Assembly (NCBI RefSeq): GCF_004366715.1 | Contig: NZ_SOQZ01000007.1 | Location: 82,787-146,786 of the forward strand | DNA length: 64,000 bases | Direction of reading: 5' to 3' | Origin: Meridianimaribacter flavus | Lineage (GTDB): Bacteria; Bacteroidota; Bacteroidia; Flavobacteriales; Flavobacteriaceae | Shown: positions 8,095 to 16,719 of the stretch, in pieces | Position numbering within the stretch: the stretch's first letter is position 1 | How the letters are laid out: every line of letters begins with the position of its first letter | Program-made: the position numbers and the translations under genes | The notes under the pieces: generated by a model | Seen by the model: the letters and a program-made list of their open reading frames with translations, nothing else | Told to the model about the DNA's origin: nothing | The model's database searches: none

Positions 8095-10698
8095 TTAGTC
8101 TAGTTTTTCAATTAAAATGCCGCTAATTACAGGTAACCCTTCAATAGCGTTGAGTTTTAAAGTTAGTCCTTTTTTTGTTTGAATAGTTGCCTGAAGCGTT
8201 ATACCATATTTTTCTGGATAAGCTTGGGCTAAATTCAATTGCTTTTCGATTAGTATATCGTTAATATACACATCAAAAATGCGTTGTGTTTTATTACTTT
8301 CTGATGTTTCTTCTGAGAGGTTATAAATGTTTTCAGTTGGCTTAATTTGTGGTTCTACGAAGTATAATTTAATGTTGTAATTGCCTTCAGGAACGTCTAG
8401 TTGATATTTAGTACAACCTTCTAATAAGGCTTGAAATAAAGGTTCCTCATCCGTGTTTTTAATATTATGTGGCAGACCTTGATTTTTATCTTTGGTCATC
8501 CCATAAGCTGAACCATCTTTATATCCAAACCATCCTTTTTTATATTCTTGGTCTGGTACAAATGTGATGTTTTGTGCTTCATCATAAAAGTTAAAATGCG
8601 CACCTAAATTGATGCCAAAGCGTTTAAAGTTTTTAAAGTCAAAAGCTTCAATACGATTGACTTGCATTGTTTTTTCTTCAGAAAAATTTTCAGTTGAAAT
8701 TCTAATAGAATTATTACCATTTTTGAAAGGCATATCAATAGAAACAATACCGTTTTTTACTTTAAAACCACCTAAGCTTTTACCATTCAAACTAACATTA
8801 ACATCATTTTGATTAGAATATATTTGAATAGGAAACAGTTCCTCTTCAAACAAAGTTATTCCTTCTAAATAATCTGTTGCGATATGTATGAATGGTTTTT
8901 TATCGTCTAAAACCGATTTGTACCAATAGTAAATGTCTTTTGGTGTTCGGTCGTATTGCACCAGTCCTTTTTGGTTAACGTGCGGAATAGCATCGCCACG
9001 AAATTCTGAACCAAAATCGGCAAAATTCCAAGCTGTCATTCCTGTCATAAACGGTCTTTCTGTAATCTGTTTGTAATACGATTGATGCAGTTTTGCTTGA
9101 TAATTGGTAGAAAAATCGAATTTTTTAGGTGTTTTGGTAAAAATTCTAACATCTGCACCCGGACCATATTCCGACAACAATAACGAGCGTTTTGGAAAAC
9201 GTTGATGTTGCTGGTCTAAGAATTTACCTAAATCTTCAATTTGTGCATCATACCAACCAAAGTACAGATTCCAACCAAATAACATTGGTAAGTCTGCGAT
9301 ACCTGTTTCGTTATAGACTTCATTTAAATGACCTGCCATAACTGTAATGTGGTTTGGTGCCAATTTTTGGGTTAAATCCTCTAGCTGGTTAGCGAGTTTT
9401 AAAGTCGTTGTTTTTAATGCTTCTTTTTCTTTATCCGATGATTTTTTATCAAATGCTAAACGCAGAAAAATTTCATTCATGTACCCAAACATCACAACAC
9501 TTGGGTAATTGTAATATTGTTTGATGTGCTCGTTTTGCATTGTATTTGAGACCTCAAAAAAGGTTTCAGAATCGGTCACTTTATTTACTATCGGTATTTC
9601 AGTCCATACCAAAATTCCAAGTTCGTCACAAAGTTTATATAGTTCTCTAGAATGCGGATAATGTGCAAAACGTATCACATTTGCACCCATATTTTTAATA
9701 AGATGAATATCTTGTTTTTGTAGCTCTATGGGTACTGCATTACCATAATCTTTATAATCTTGATGACGATTTACGCCAATTAATTTTATTGGTTTTCCGT
9801 TAAGAAAAAAGCCTTTTTCAGGATCTACAGTTGCCCAACGAAAGCCTAAATCGGATTGTTTTCGGTCTAAAATGGTTCCGTTTTTATCACTTAAGGTTAG
9901 TTGTAATTTGTATAAATATGGATTGTCTGGTGACCACAATTTTGGGTTTTTAATTTCAGGAAACATGACCTTAACGGTTTCGGTTTTATAGGATTTTAAA
10001 GTTAATCCTTGATGTTCTTCTCTAATACGATTTCCTTCGGCATCTAAAATTTCAAGATATAAATGTGCATCGGTTTTGGTTTCAAAATTATCTATCAATA
10101 TATCAACTTTTACACCAGCTTTGTCGTTGGAAACGTTGTAATAATTGACATAAAAACCATCAGACGCAAAATCCTTTAAACTAAAATGCTGTTTTGGGAC
10201 TTTGATCAATTCCACATCACGATAAATACCACCATAAAAAGTGAAATCTGCATCTAATGGCGGAATGTTGTCGTTGTGAGAATTATCGACTTCAACTTCA
10301 ATTAAATTATAAGCATCAAAGTTTAAAAGCGATGTAATTTCAAAATTAAACGCTGTGTAACCACCTTTGTGATTGGTTGCTCTTTTTCCGTTAATAAAAA
10401 CAGTAGCTTTCTGATTTACAGCATTAAATTTCAAATAGAAAATCTGGTCTTTATCTTGAGAAGACACATAGATTTGTTTTTTGTAATAGCCTAAACCACG
10501 ACGATAACCAGAGTCATCATCAAAGGCATCTTTATCATTCCACGTATGCGGAATATTTACGGTTTGCCAATGTATTTTATCCTCGGAATATTGCCAACCC
10601 GAATTGATGGTTTTTGATAAAGAAAAACACAAAAAAGGGAAAGCCACACATAATATGAGAGAAAGGGGAAGCGTCTTATATTTAATGTGTGGCATCAT
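8095..10698 (-). CDS. Glycoside hydrolase family 2 enzyme with C-terminal malectin-like domain
   Basis: The 867-residue protein starts with a signal-like hydrophobic segment. The GH2 order is a jelly-roll sugar-binding domain (about 30-170), an immunoglobulin-like sandwich (180-285) and a TIM barrel (290-600). The acid/base is Glu409 in GYMNEIF and the nucleophile Glu510 in LLLSEYG. The NVIRFAHYPH motif is conserved too. The barrel is followed by a domain of unclear fold and a malectin-like carbohydrate-binding module at about 690-867. GH2 enzymes are retaining beta-galactosidases, glucuronidases, mannosidases and relatives. In this PUL it should act on oligosaccharides in the periplasm. MMPHIK offers a second Met as an alternative start. 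Confidence 0.9.
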   Translation of the reverse strand: MMPHIKYKTLPLSLILCVAFPFLCFSLSKTINSGWQYSEDKIHWQTVNIPHTWNDKDAFDDDSGYRRGLGYYKKQIYVSSQDKDQIFYLKFNAVNQKATVFINGKRATNHKGGYTAFNFEITSLLNFDAYNLIEVEVDNSHNDNIPPLDADFTFYGGIYRDVELIKVPKQHFSLKDFASDGFYVNYYNVSNDKAGVKVDILIDNFETKTDAHLYLEILDAEGNRIREEHQGLTLKSYKTETVKVMFPEIKNPKLWSPDNPYLYKLQLTLSDKNGTILDRKQSDLGFRWATVDPEKGFFLNGKPIKLIGVNRHQDYKDYGNAVPIELQKQDIHLIKNMGANVIRFAHYPHSRELYKLCDELGILVWTEIPIVNKVTDSETFFEVSNTMQNEHIKQYYNYPSVVMFGYMNEIFLRLAFDKKSSDKEKEALKTTTLKLANQLEDLTQKLAPNHITVMAGHLNEVYNETGIADLPMLFGWNLYFGWYDAQIEDLGKFLDQQHQRFPKRSLLLSEYGPGADVRIFTKTPKKFDFSTNYQAKLHQSYYKQITERPFMTGMTAWNFADFGSEFRGDAIPHVNQKGLVQYDRTPKDIYYWYKSVLDDKKPFIHIATDYLEGITLFEEELFPIQIYSNQNDVNVSLNGKSLGGFKVKNGIVSIDMPFKNGNNSIRISTENFSEEKTMQVNRIEAFDFKNFKRFGINLGAHFNFYDEAQNITFVPDQEYKKGWFGYKDGSAYGMTKDKNQGLPHNIKNTDEEPLFQALLEGCTKYQLDVPEGNYNIKLYFVEPQIKPTENIYNLSEETSESNKTQRIFDVYINDILIEKQLNLAQAYPEKYGITLQATIQTKKGLTLKLNAIEGLPVISGILIEKLD

Positions 10699-10707
10699 AG
10701 TTAGCTA

Positions 10708-13050
10708 TTAGTCTAAAAGTTTGAATGAATTTTTTAGCGCAACATCAGAGTTTGTGCCGATAGCAACTTTAAATTCACCAGGTTCTGCAACAAAATCTAA
10801 ATTAGAGTTGTAGAATTTTAAGTCTTCAACCGAAATTTTAAACGTTACTGTTACAGTTTCTCCCTTTTTAATGAATACTTTTTGGAAGCCTTTAAGCTCT
10901 TTTACTGGTCTTGTTACACTACCAACTAGGTCTCTTATGTATAACTGTGCTACTTCTTTTCCGTCGTAATCACCAGTATTTGTAATATCTACCGAAACAT
11001 TAATTGTATCGTTTTGAGACATCGATGTTTTATCTAGTTTAAGCTCGCCGTACTCAAAATTGGTGTAGCTTAATCCGAAACCAAAAGGATATAAAGGTTC
11101 GTTACGAACATCTAAATAATTGGTTTTGAATTTTTCAAAATGACCTTCGTCGTTTCCTAATGGACGACCTGTATTTTTGTGATTATAGAATAACGGAACT
11201 TGACCAACATTTCTTGGGAATGTTGCAGTTAATTTTCCAGAAGGATTAACATCACCAAACAACACATCTGAAATAGATAAACCAGCTTCGCTACCAGGAA
11301 ACCAAACATTAAGGATCGCAGGAACAGTTTCATTCTCTTCAACTAACGTTAAAGGTCTACCTGTAAACAGTACTAAGACAACCGGTTTTCCTGTTTTTAA
11401 TAAGGCTTGTAATAAATCTTTTTGAACTTGCGGAATACCTAAATCTGTACGACTACTACTTTCGCCACTAAACTCAGCAGACTCACCAATAGTAGCTACA
11501 ATAACATCAGATTTTTTAGCGATTGCTAAAGCTTCATCAAGCATTTGTTGATCTGTTCTTCCATCTCTTGGAATATCTTTACCGAACATTGTAGCGCGTT
11601 TTTCTAAATCTAAATCGTAATCTACATTACTTCCTTTTGCATATAACAAATTAACATCGTTACCAACGGTTTGTTGTAAACCGTCCCAAACCGAAATAGA
11701 ACTTTGATGATCTGTAGATACAGACCAAGTACCAGCCATATTACTATTAGCTTTAGCTAACGGACCAATAACAGCAATAGTACCAGATTTTTTTAATGGT
11801 AAAAGCTGATTGTCGTTTTTTAATAATACTGAAGATTCTGCACCAACAAGACGTGCATAATCTCTATTTTCTTGTGTGTAGGTTTCGTTTTTAGCACGTT
11901 CTTCGCTGCAATATTTGTAAGGATCGTCAAATAAACCTAATTGGTATTTTGCGGTTAACACACGTGCAACAGCAGTATCAATATCTTCCATAGAAATTCC
12001 ACCTTGGTCTAACGCACCTTTTAAAGCATGCGTAAAAGAGGCTTTAATATTTGGCGAATCACCAGCCATATCCATATCTAACCCAGCTTTTAATGCTAGC
12101 GAGGTCACATCGTATTCGTCACCCATTCCGTGTGCACGCATTTCGTAAATACCAGTGTAATCAGACACTACAAAACCATCAAATCCCCAATCATCACGAA
12201 GTAAATCGGTTAATAACCATTTGTTTCCTGTTGCAGGCACACCATCAATCTCGTTAAAGGATGCCATTACAGAGCCAACACCTTCGTCTACAGCAGCTTT
12301 GTAAGGCGCTAAATATTCATTATACATACGAATACGACTCATATCTACCGTATTGTAATCTCTACCTGCTTCTGGCGCACCATATAAAGCAAAGTGTTTT
12401 ACACAAGACATTAAGGTATTATTTGCAGCCATATCATCTTGCTGATAGCCACGAACCATAGCGCGAGCAATAGCGCTACCTAAAAACGGATCTTCACCAT
12501 TTCCTTCGGAAACGCGTCCCCAACGTGGATCGCGAGAAATGTCTACCATTGGCGAAAAGGTCCAGTTAATACCGTTTGCACTAGCTTCATTAGCTGCAAT
12601 TTGTGCTGTTTTTTCAATCATTTCCATATCCCAAGAGGCTGATAAACCTAACGGAATTGGGAATGTGGTTTTAAAACCGTGAATTACATCCATTCCGAAA
12701 ATAAGCGGAATACCTAATCGGCTTTTTTCAACTGCTATTTTCTGAACTTCATAAATATTTTTTGGATCTTTAATATTGAAAAGACCACCAATTTTTCCGT
12801 CTTCAATCTTTTTTACAACATCAGTACTTTTTGAAGAACCTGTTGTAATTGGACCTGTAGCTGGAAGATTTAATTGACCAATTTTTTCATCTAAAGTCAT
12901 TAACCCGATAATGGAATCTACTTTAGCTTGATAAGGGTTGTCAGTATTTTTCGATGTTATTTTATTGCTATTGGTGTTGCATGATACAGCGGTTAGTAAA
13001 CCAAAACCAATTGCAAGGGATTTTATGTTAGTAAGTTTAAGCGTTGTCAT
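10708..13050 (-). CDS. Glycoside hydrolase family 3 beta-glucosidase, lipoprotein
   Basis: A 780-residue BglX-type GH3 enzyme with lipobox Cys24 (AVSCNTN). The (beta/alpha)8 domain carries GFVVSDYTG with nucleophile Asp297, plus KHFALYGAPEAGRDYN and SRDPRWGR substrate-binding motifs. The alpha/beta sandwich domain has SAEFSGESSSRTD, whose Glu is the likely acid/base. An FN3-like domain closes the C-terminus. GH3 exo-enzymes of this kind release glucose from the non-reducing ends of beta-glucans. Pairing of GH3 with GH144 is known from Bacteroidota loci in which the GH3 is a beta-1,2-glucosidase acting on sophorose. I infer that activity here from context, not from specificity residues. Confidence 0.93.
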   Translation of the reverse strand: MTTLKLTNIKSLAIGFGLLTAVSCNTNSNKITSKNTDNPYQAKVDSIIGLMTLDEKIGQLNLPATGPITTGSSKSTDVVKKIEDGKIGGLFNIKDPKNIYEVQKIAVEKSRLGIPLIFGMDVIHGFKTTFPIPLGLSASWDMEMIEKTAQIAANEASANGINWTFSPMVDISRDPRWGRVSEGNGEDPFLGSAIARAMVRGYQQDDMAANNTLMSCVKHFALYGAPEAGRDYNTVDMSRIRMYNEYLAPYKAAVDEGVGSVMASFNEIDGVPATGNKWLLTDLLRDDWGFDGFVVSDYTGIYEMRAHGMGDEYDVTSLALKAGLDMDMAGDSPNIKASFTHALKGALDQGGISMEDIDTAVARVLTAKYQLGLFDDPYKYCSEERAKNETYTQENRDYARLVGAESSVLLKNDNQLLPLKKSGTIAVIGPLAKANSNMAGTWSVSTDHQSSISVWDGLQQTVGNDVNLLYAKGSNVDYDLDLEKRATMFGKDIPRDGRTDQQMLDEALAIAKKSDVIVATIGESAEFSGESSSRTDLGIPQVQKDLLQALLKTGKPVVLVLFTGRPLTLVEENETVPAILNVWFPGSEAGLSISDVLFGDVNPSGKLTATFPRNVGQVPLFYNHKNTGRPLGNDEGHFEKFKTNYLDVRNEPLYPFGFGLSYTNFEYGELKLDKTSMSQNDTINVSVDITNTGDYDGKEVAQLYIRDLVGSVTRPVKELKGFQKVFIKKGETVTVTFKISVEDLKFYNSNLDFVAEPGEFKVAIGTNSDVALKNSFKLLD

Positions 13051-13052
13051 TA

Positions 13053-13838
13053 TTATTTTTTTGATTTAGAGAAAAGCCATGTTAATAATCCAGGTTCTGC
13101 AAAAGCAGGATCCCAACTATTGTGGTTTGCGTCTGAGTATAAAGTGAAATTCGGTTTTCCGCCATTTTCTAGAATAGCATTAACCATTTTCATTGAGCCT
13201 TTTGGGTCTATAACATCATCGTTTGCACCGTGAAACACCCATAATTCCACCTTAGTAGCGTAATTTTTAGTTAATTCAGCATTACCGTCACCGCAAATGG
13301 CAAAAGCAGCAGCAAACATATCTGGTTGTCTTGATAGAATTTCGAATGTTCCCATTCCTCCCATAGACAATCCACCAACATAAACTTTGTCTGTATTTAC
13401 ATAGTCTTTGCTAGTAACGTCTTGCATTAAATCTATAACCAATTGCATTGGTGTTGTCGCTTCTTTATCTTTAGGAAAGATTAACTTTCTTGGAAAAGAT
13501 GATCGGTCTACATCCGCATTAGACCAAAAACTTTCTTTAGGACACTGAGGAAAAATTACTATTGCAGGAAATGCACCACGATTGGTTTTGTCTGCAAATA
13601 ATTTGCTTCCGTGTGCTAGTTGTCTTTGGTTATCATCACCACGTTCACCTGCACCATGAAGAAATAATACCACAGGATATTGTTTATCTTCTGAAAAATT
13701 TTCGGGATACATAATACGGTACTTAAGCGTATCTCCATCTTTTATATGTTTCTTTTCTTTAAATACATCTTTTTGCGCAAATGCTATTGCTGAAATAAAT
13801 AACAAACAAAAAGTAATTTGTGTTTTAATGTGTTTCAT
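13053..13838 (-). CDS. Secreted alpha/beta hydrolase (PHB depolymerase/CE1-like esterase)
   Basis: A 261-residue protein with signal peptide (ending IAFAQK) and one alpha/beta hydrolase domain. Visible features are FLHGAGERG for the oxyanion region, the elbow GGLSMGG with Ser158, a likely Asp in HGANDDVI and a likely His in DANHNSWDP. This is the small esterase type often annotated as prolyl oligopeptidase-like, dienelactone hydrolase-like or CE1 in PULs. It lies 2 bases downstream of no other gene than the GH144 pair and 2 bases upstream of GH3, inside the operon. It probably removes acyl groups from the polysaccharide. It is the second of three esterase-like enzymes in the locus. Confidence 0.8.
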   Translation of the reverse strand: MKHIKTQITFCLLFISAIAFAQKDVFKEKKHIKDGDTLKYRIMYPENFSEDKQYPVVLFLHGAGERGDDNQRQLAHGSKLFADKTNRGAFPAIVIFPQCPKESFWSNADVDRSSFPRKLIFPKDKEATTPMQLVIDLMQDVTSKDYVNTDKVYVGGLSMGGMGTFEILSRQPDMFAAAFAICGDGNAELTKNYATKVELWVFHGANDDVIDPKGSMKMVNAILENGGKPNFTLYSDANHNSWDPAFAEPGLLTWLFSKSKK

Positions 13839-13848
13839 TTTAGTTGGT

Positions 13849-15216
13849 TTAATAGGTGAATCCTAGTATATCTAATCCGTTTTGTACGTCTTCGTTTTGC
13901 ATAAATAAATTCCATAGCAACCCAGTACGATAATTTTCTATCATAATAATTTGTGGCCCTTGATCAATTGCCAAATAGCGCTCAGTCACCCAATTATATT
14001 GTGGATTAAAAGCATCATAAAAACCAGCTGGTCCCATTAAATCGTTATTGTAGAAATAATGCATTGCTGCTAATGATTTCTCAGGCGTATATGGAATAGA
14101 ACTCACAGCTGCTGTTGGCGAAATTGTACCGTTATCATTTTCTGGTTCGTGAGCAGAATAACCTACAGAACCATCGGAATTACGACTATAACTTGCTGTT
14201 AATCCCCAACAATCTGGACCATAATCGGCAAAGTTATGAGGGTTACTAACACAATGCTGATAATTAATATTGGTATGATTAACATTTAAGTTCCAATAGT
14301 TAGCATACTGGTCGTTTAGGTTTGAAGGGTTTAATCCTAAGTATGAATAATGTGCCCAAAACAAAGGACCAGTCCCTGAACCTGCATGATCTAATATCAG
14401 TGGAATACTATATTGACTTAATGAAGACACAATACTTCCACTACTTGCCCATCCTTGATGGTATACATCTGAAGAAATTGCATAGTCAGGTGATGCAGCA
14501 CCAAGAATAAATGCTATTAAAGTTTCGTTATAACCTTTCAATTCTAGGTTTATGGCAAACTCATTAGTTGGACTCCAATGCCATAGTAATTTATTTTGGT
14601 TATTAGTATACCAATCCCACTCGACACCTTTCCAAAGCGCATCAGCTTGGTTTGCTAAAGCTTGTTCTTCAGTTGTTCCGTTTTTAAAATATTCTTTTAC
14701 GCAAATTAAGCCTTGAGCAAAAAATGCTGTTTCAACAATATCTCCTCCATTATCCTGCGTACTAAAAGGGATTGTAGTTCCTGTTCCATCATCTATCCAA
14801 TGTGACCATGCTCCATGAAAACGATCAGCATTTTCAAAGAAATTGAGTATTTGTGTTAAACGTTGTACACCTTGAGTTTGAGAAATATAATTACGCTCTA
14901 TACCTACCAAAATAGCCATAAGTCCAAAACCACTTCCGCCAGTTGTAATTACATTTTGACTGTCTGACGGATTGTTAGGATGGTAACGTTCTTTAGCTGC
15001 ACCAGAATTAGTACCAGCATAATCCCAAAAATACTTGAAGGTTTCTCGCTGGGTTAAATTCATTATTTGATCATCAGTTAGAGGATTAACTACAACAGGA
15101 TCATCATCTGTTGGCACTTCGTCATCTACAGGATCATTATTTTCTTGATATGTAGATTCATCGCTAGAACCACAACTAAAAAAAATTAATAATAATATAA
15201 AACTGAATGTCTTCAT
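13849..15216 (-). CDS. GH144-type glucanase lipoprotein (glucoamylase family PF10091), copy B
   Basis: A 455-residue lipoprotein with lipobox FFSCGSS. After an acidic linker (residues about 20-45, rich in Asp and Pro) comes an (alpha/alpha)6 glycoamylase-type domain. Conserved stretches are TFKYFWDYA, VTTGGSGFGLMAILVG, FHGAWSHWID and the C-terminal YLAIDQGPQIIMIENYRTG. The family founder in Chitinophaga is an endo-beta-1,2-glucanase (GH144). It directly abuts and is clearly paralogous to the preceding gene, with the same motifs. The older product name glucoamylase is misleading, since characterised members act on beta-1,2-glucan. Substrate here is inferred. Confidence 0.87.
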   Translation of the reverse strand: MKTFSFILLLIFFSCGSSDESTYQENNDPVDDEVPTDDDPVVVNPLTDDQIMNLTQRETFKYFWDYAGTNSGAAKERYHPNNPSDSQNVITTGGSGFGLMAILVGIERNYISQTQGVQRLTQILNFFENADRFHGAWSHWIDDGTGTTIPFSTQDNGGDIVETAFFAQGLICVKEYFKNGTTEEQALANQADALWKGVEWDWYTNNQNKLLWHWSPTNEFAINLELKGYNETLIAFILGAASPDYAISSDVYHQGWASSGSIVSSLSQYSIPLILDHAGSGTGPLFWAHYSYLGLNPSNLNDQYANYWNLNVNHTNINYQHCVSNPHNFADYGPDCWGLTASYSRNSDGSVGYSAHEPENDNGTISPTAAVSSIPYTPEKSLAAMHYFYNNDLMGPAGFYDAFNPQYNWVTERYLAIDQGPQIIMIENYRTGLLWNLFMQNEDVQNGLDILGFTY

Positions 15217-16599
15217 TTAGCTTTTGTTTTCGTATTTAAAACCTAGTTTTTGTAAACCGTTTTGCAGGTCTTTATTTTTCATAAATAAATCCCAGAACAA
15301 ACCTGTTCTGTAATTTTCAATCATTACTGGAATTGGACCTTGATCAATTGCCAAATATCTTGGCACGTACCAATTATGTTCTAAACTAAAAGCATCATAA
15401 GGACCATATTTACCTACCAAACTATCGTGGTTTTTATAAAGGTTTTTAAGCATTTGCATACTCTCTTTTGGTGTGTAAGGAAAAGAGGATAACGCAGCTG
15501 TTGGTGATACTACACCAAGATCATCTCCAGGTCTATGACCTGCGTAACCTTTTACGGAATAGCTTGAGGTAAATCCCCAAATATCTTTTCCGTAACCTTT
15601 GTAATTTTTAGGGTTATCTATAGCGTACTTGTAATGTATTTTAGCGTGATTTTGAGTCAGTTTCCAGTAATCTCCAAATTGATCTGTTAGACCATTTGGG
15701 TTTAAACCCAAGTATGAATAATGTGCCCAAAATAGAGGACCTATTGGTGCATCGCTATGTTCAAAATAGTCTAAAACTAATTCTTCATCATAATATGAAT
15801 CTTTGGAAACAATAGCTCCGTTTCTTGCCCAACCTTTTTCGTAAGCTTCTTTTGTAATTGGATACGTTGGTGATGCTGCTGCAAGCACATACATAATTAG
15901 GCATTCGTTATAACCGCCTACAGGAAAATTCATTTCCCAACCGTATTCTGGCGACCAATGCCAATACAAGACGTCTTCACCTCCTTTGGTATACCAATTC
16001 CATTCAACTTCTTTCCAAAGCTTATCTATTTTGGCTACTAATTCTTGCTCTTGTTTGTTTCCGTCTTTGAAATATTCTGAAACAGTAAGTAAACCTTGTA
16101 TTAAAAATGCTGTTTCAACTAAATCTCCTCCATTATCTTTCTTTCCAAATGGATACATTTTTCCTGTTTCACCATCTATCCAATGAGACCAAGCACCATG
16201 AAAACGATCAGCTTTTTCAAGGAAGTTTACAATTTTAGTGTATCTATTGAACGCTTGTTCTCTAGTAATCCAACCACGCTCAACACCAACCAAAATTGCC
16301 ATAAGCCCAAAACCACTTCCTCCAGTTGTAACTGTATTTTTTGGTGATGAAGGGTATTTATCATCCATATGAATACGCTCTCTTGCCAAACCTGAATTAG
16401 GTTCTGCACCATCCCAGAAGTAATTGAACGTCTGATATTGAATAGTGTCTAACAGTTGATTTTCGGTTAATTCAACTTTAGTATTATTAGCTAAAGCTAA
16501 CTCAGAGTTTTCTTTGTTTTCGGTATTGTTTTTACAGCTAAAAATCGACAAAAGAATAGCTGTCAAAACAAAAATTTTATTTTGATGGATTGATTTCAT
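15217..16599 (-). CDS. GH144-type glucanase lipoprotein (glucoamylase family PF10091), copy A
   Basis: A 460-residue lipoprotein (lipobox IFSCKNN) with the same architecture and motifs as the next gene: TFNYFWDGA, VTTGGSGFGLMAILVG, FHGAWSHWID and YLAIDQGPIPVMIENYRTG. I place the start at the ATG at 16599, two codons inside a possible TTG start at 16605, because it puts a normal n-region before the signal sequence. The stop codon is directly followed by the ATG of the second copy. Two adjacent diverged copies suggest a division of labour, for example one endo-acting and one releasing disaccharide. It is separated from susD by a hairpin. Confidence 0.87.
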   Translation of the reverse strand: MKSIHQNKIFVLTAILLSIFSCKNNTENKENSELALANNTKVELTENQLLDTIQYQTFNYFWDGAEPNSGLARERIHMDDKYPSSPKNTVTTGGSGFGLMAILVGVERGWITREQAFNRYTKIVNFLEKADRFHGAWSHWIDGETGKMYPFGKKDNGGDLVETAFLIQGLLTVSEYFKDGNKQEQELVAKIDKLWKEVEWNWYTKGGEDVLYWHWSPEYGWEMNFPVGGYNECLIMYVLAAASPTYPITKEAYEKGWARNGAIVSKDSYYDEELVLDYFEHSDAPIGPLFWAHYSYLGLNPNGLTDQFGDYWKLTQNHAKIHYKYAIDNPKNYKGYGKDIWGFTSSYSVKGYAGHRPGDDLGVVSPTAALSSFPYTPKESMQMLKNLYKNHDSLVGKYGPYDAFSLEHNWYVPRYLAIDQGPIPVMIENYRTGLFWDLFMKNKDLQNGLQKLGFKYENKS

Positions 16600-16616
16600 T
16601 AGCAAAGTTAGAATAA

Positions 16617-16649
16617 GCTTTAGCTACATTTATTAAATGCAGCTAAAGC
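16617..16649 (-). other. Hairpin between susD and the first GH144 gene
   Basis: GCTTTAGCT at 16617-16625 pairs perfectly with AGCTAAAGC at 16641-16649, and the loop carries an extra ATTT/AAAT pairing. There is no clear T run after it on the minus strand, so it is more likely an mRNA stability or partial-attenuation element than a full terminator. Such elements would let susC/susD be expressed above the enzyme genes. Confidence 0.55.
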
Positions 16650-16719
16650 AATAAAGACTAATTCAAAGATTTCTACACGCTATTAATCATAGGTGTTTTA
16701 GGTCATTTTTAAATTTGTA

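Noticed and set aside
16603..16610. TAACTTTG -7-like box on the minus strand at the first GH144 start
   Set aside because: It would place the transcript start inside the coding region, past the ATG at 16599, and there is no matching -33 element.
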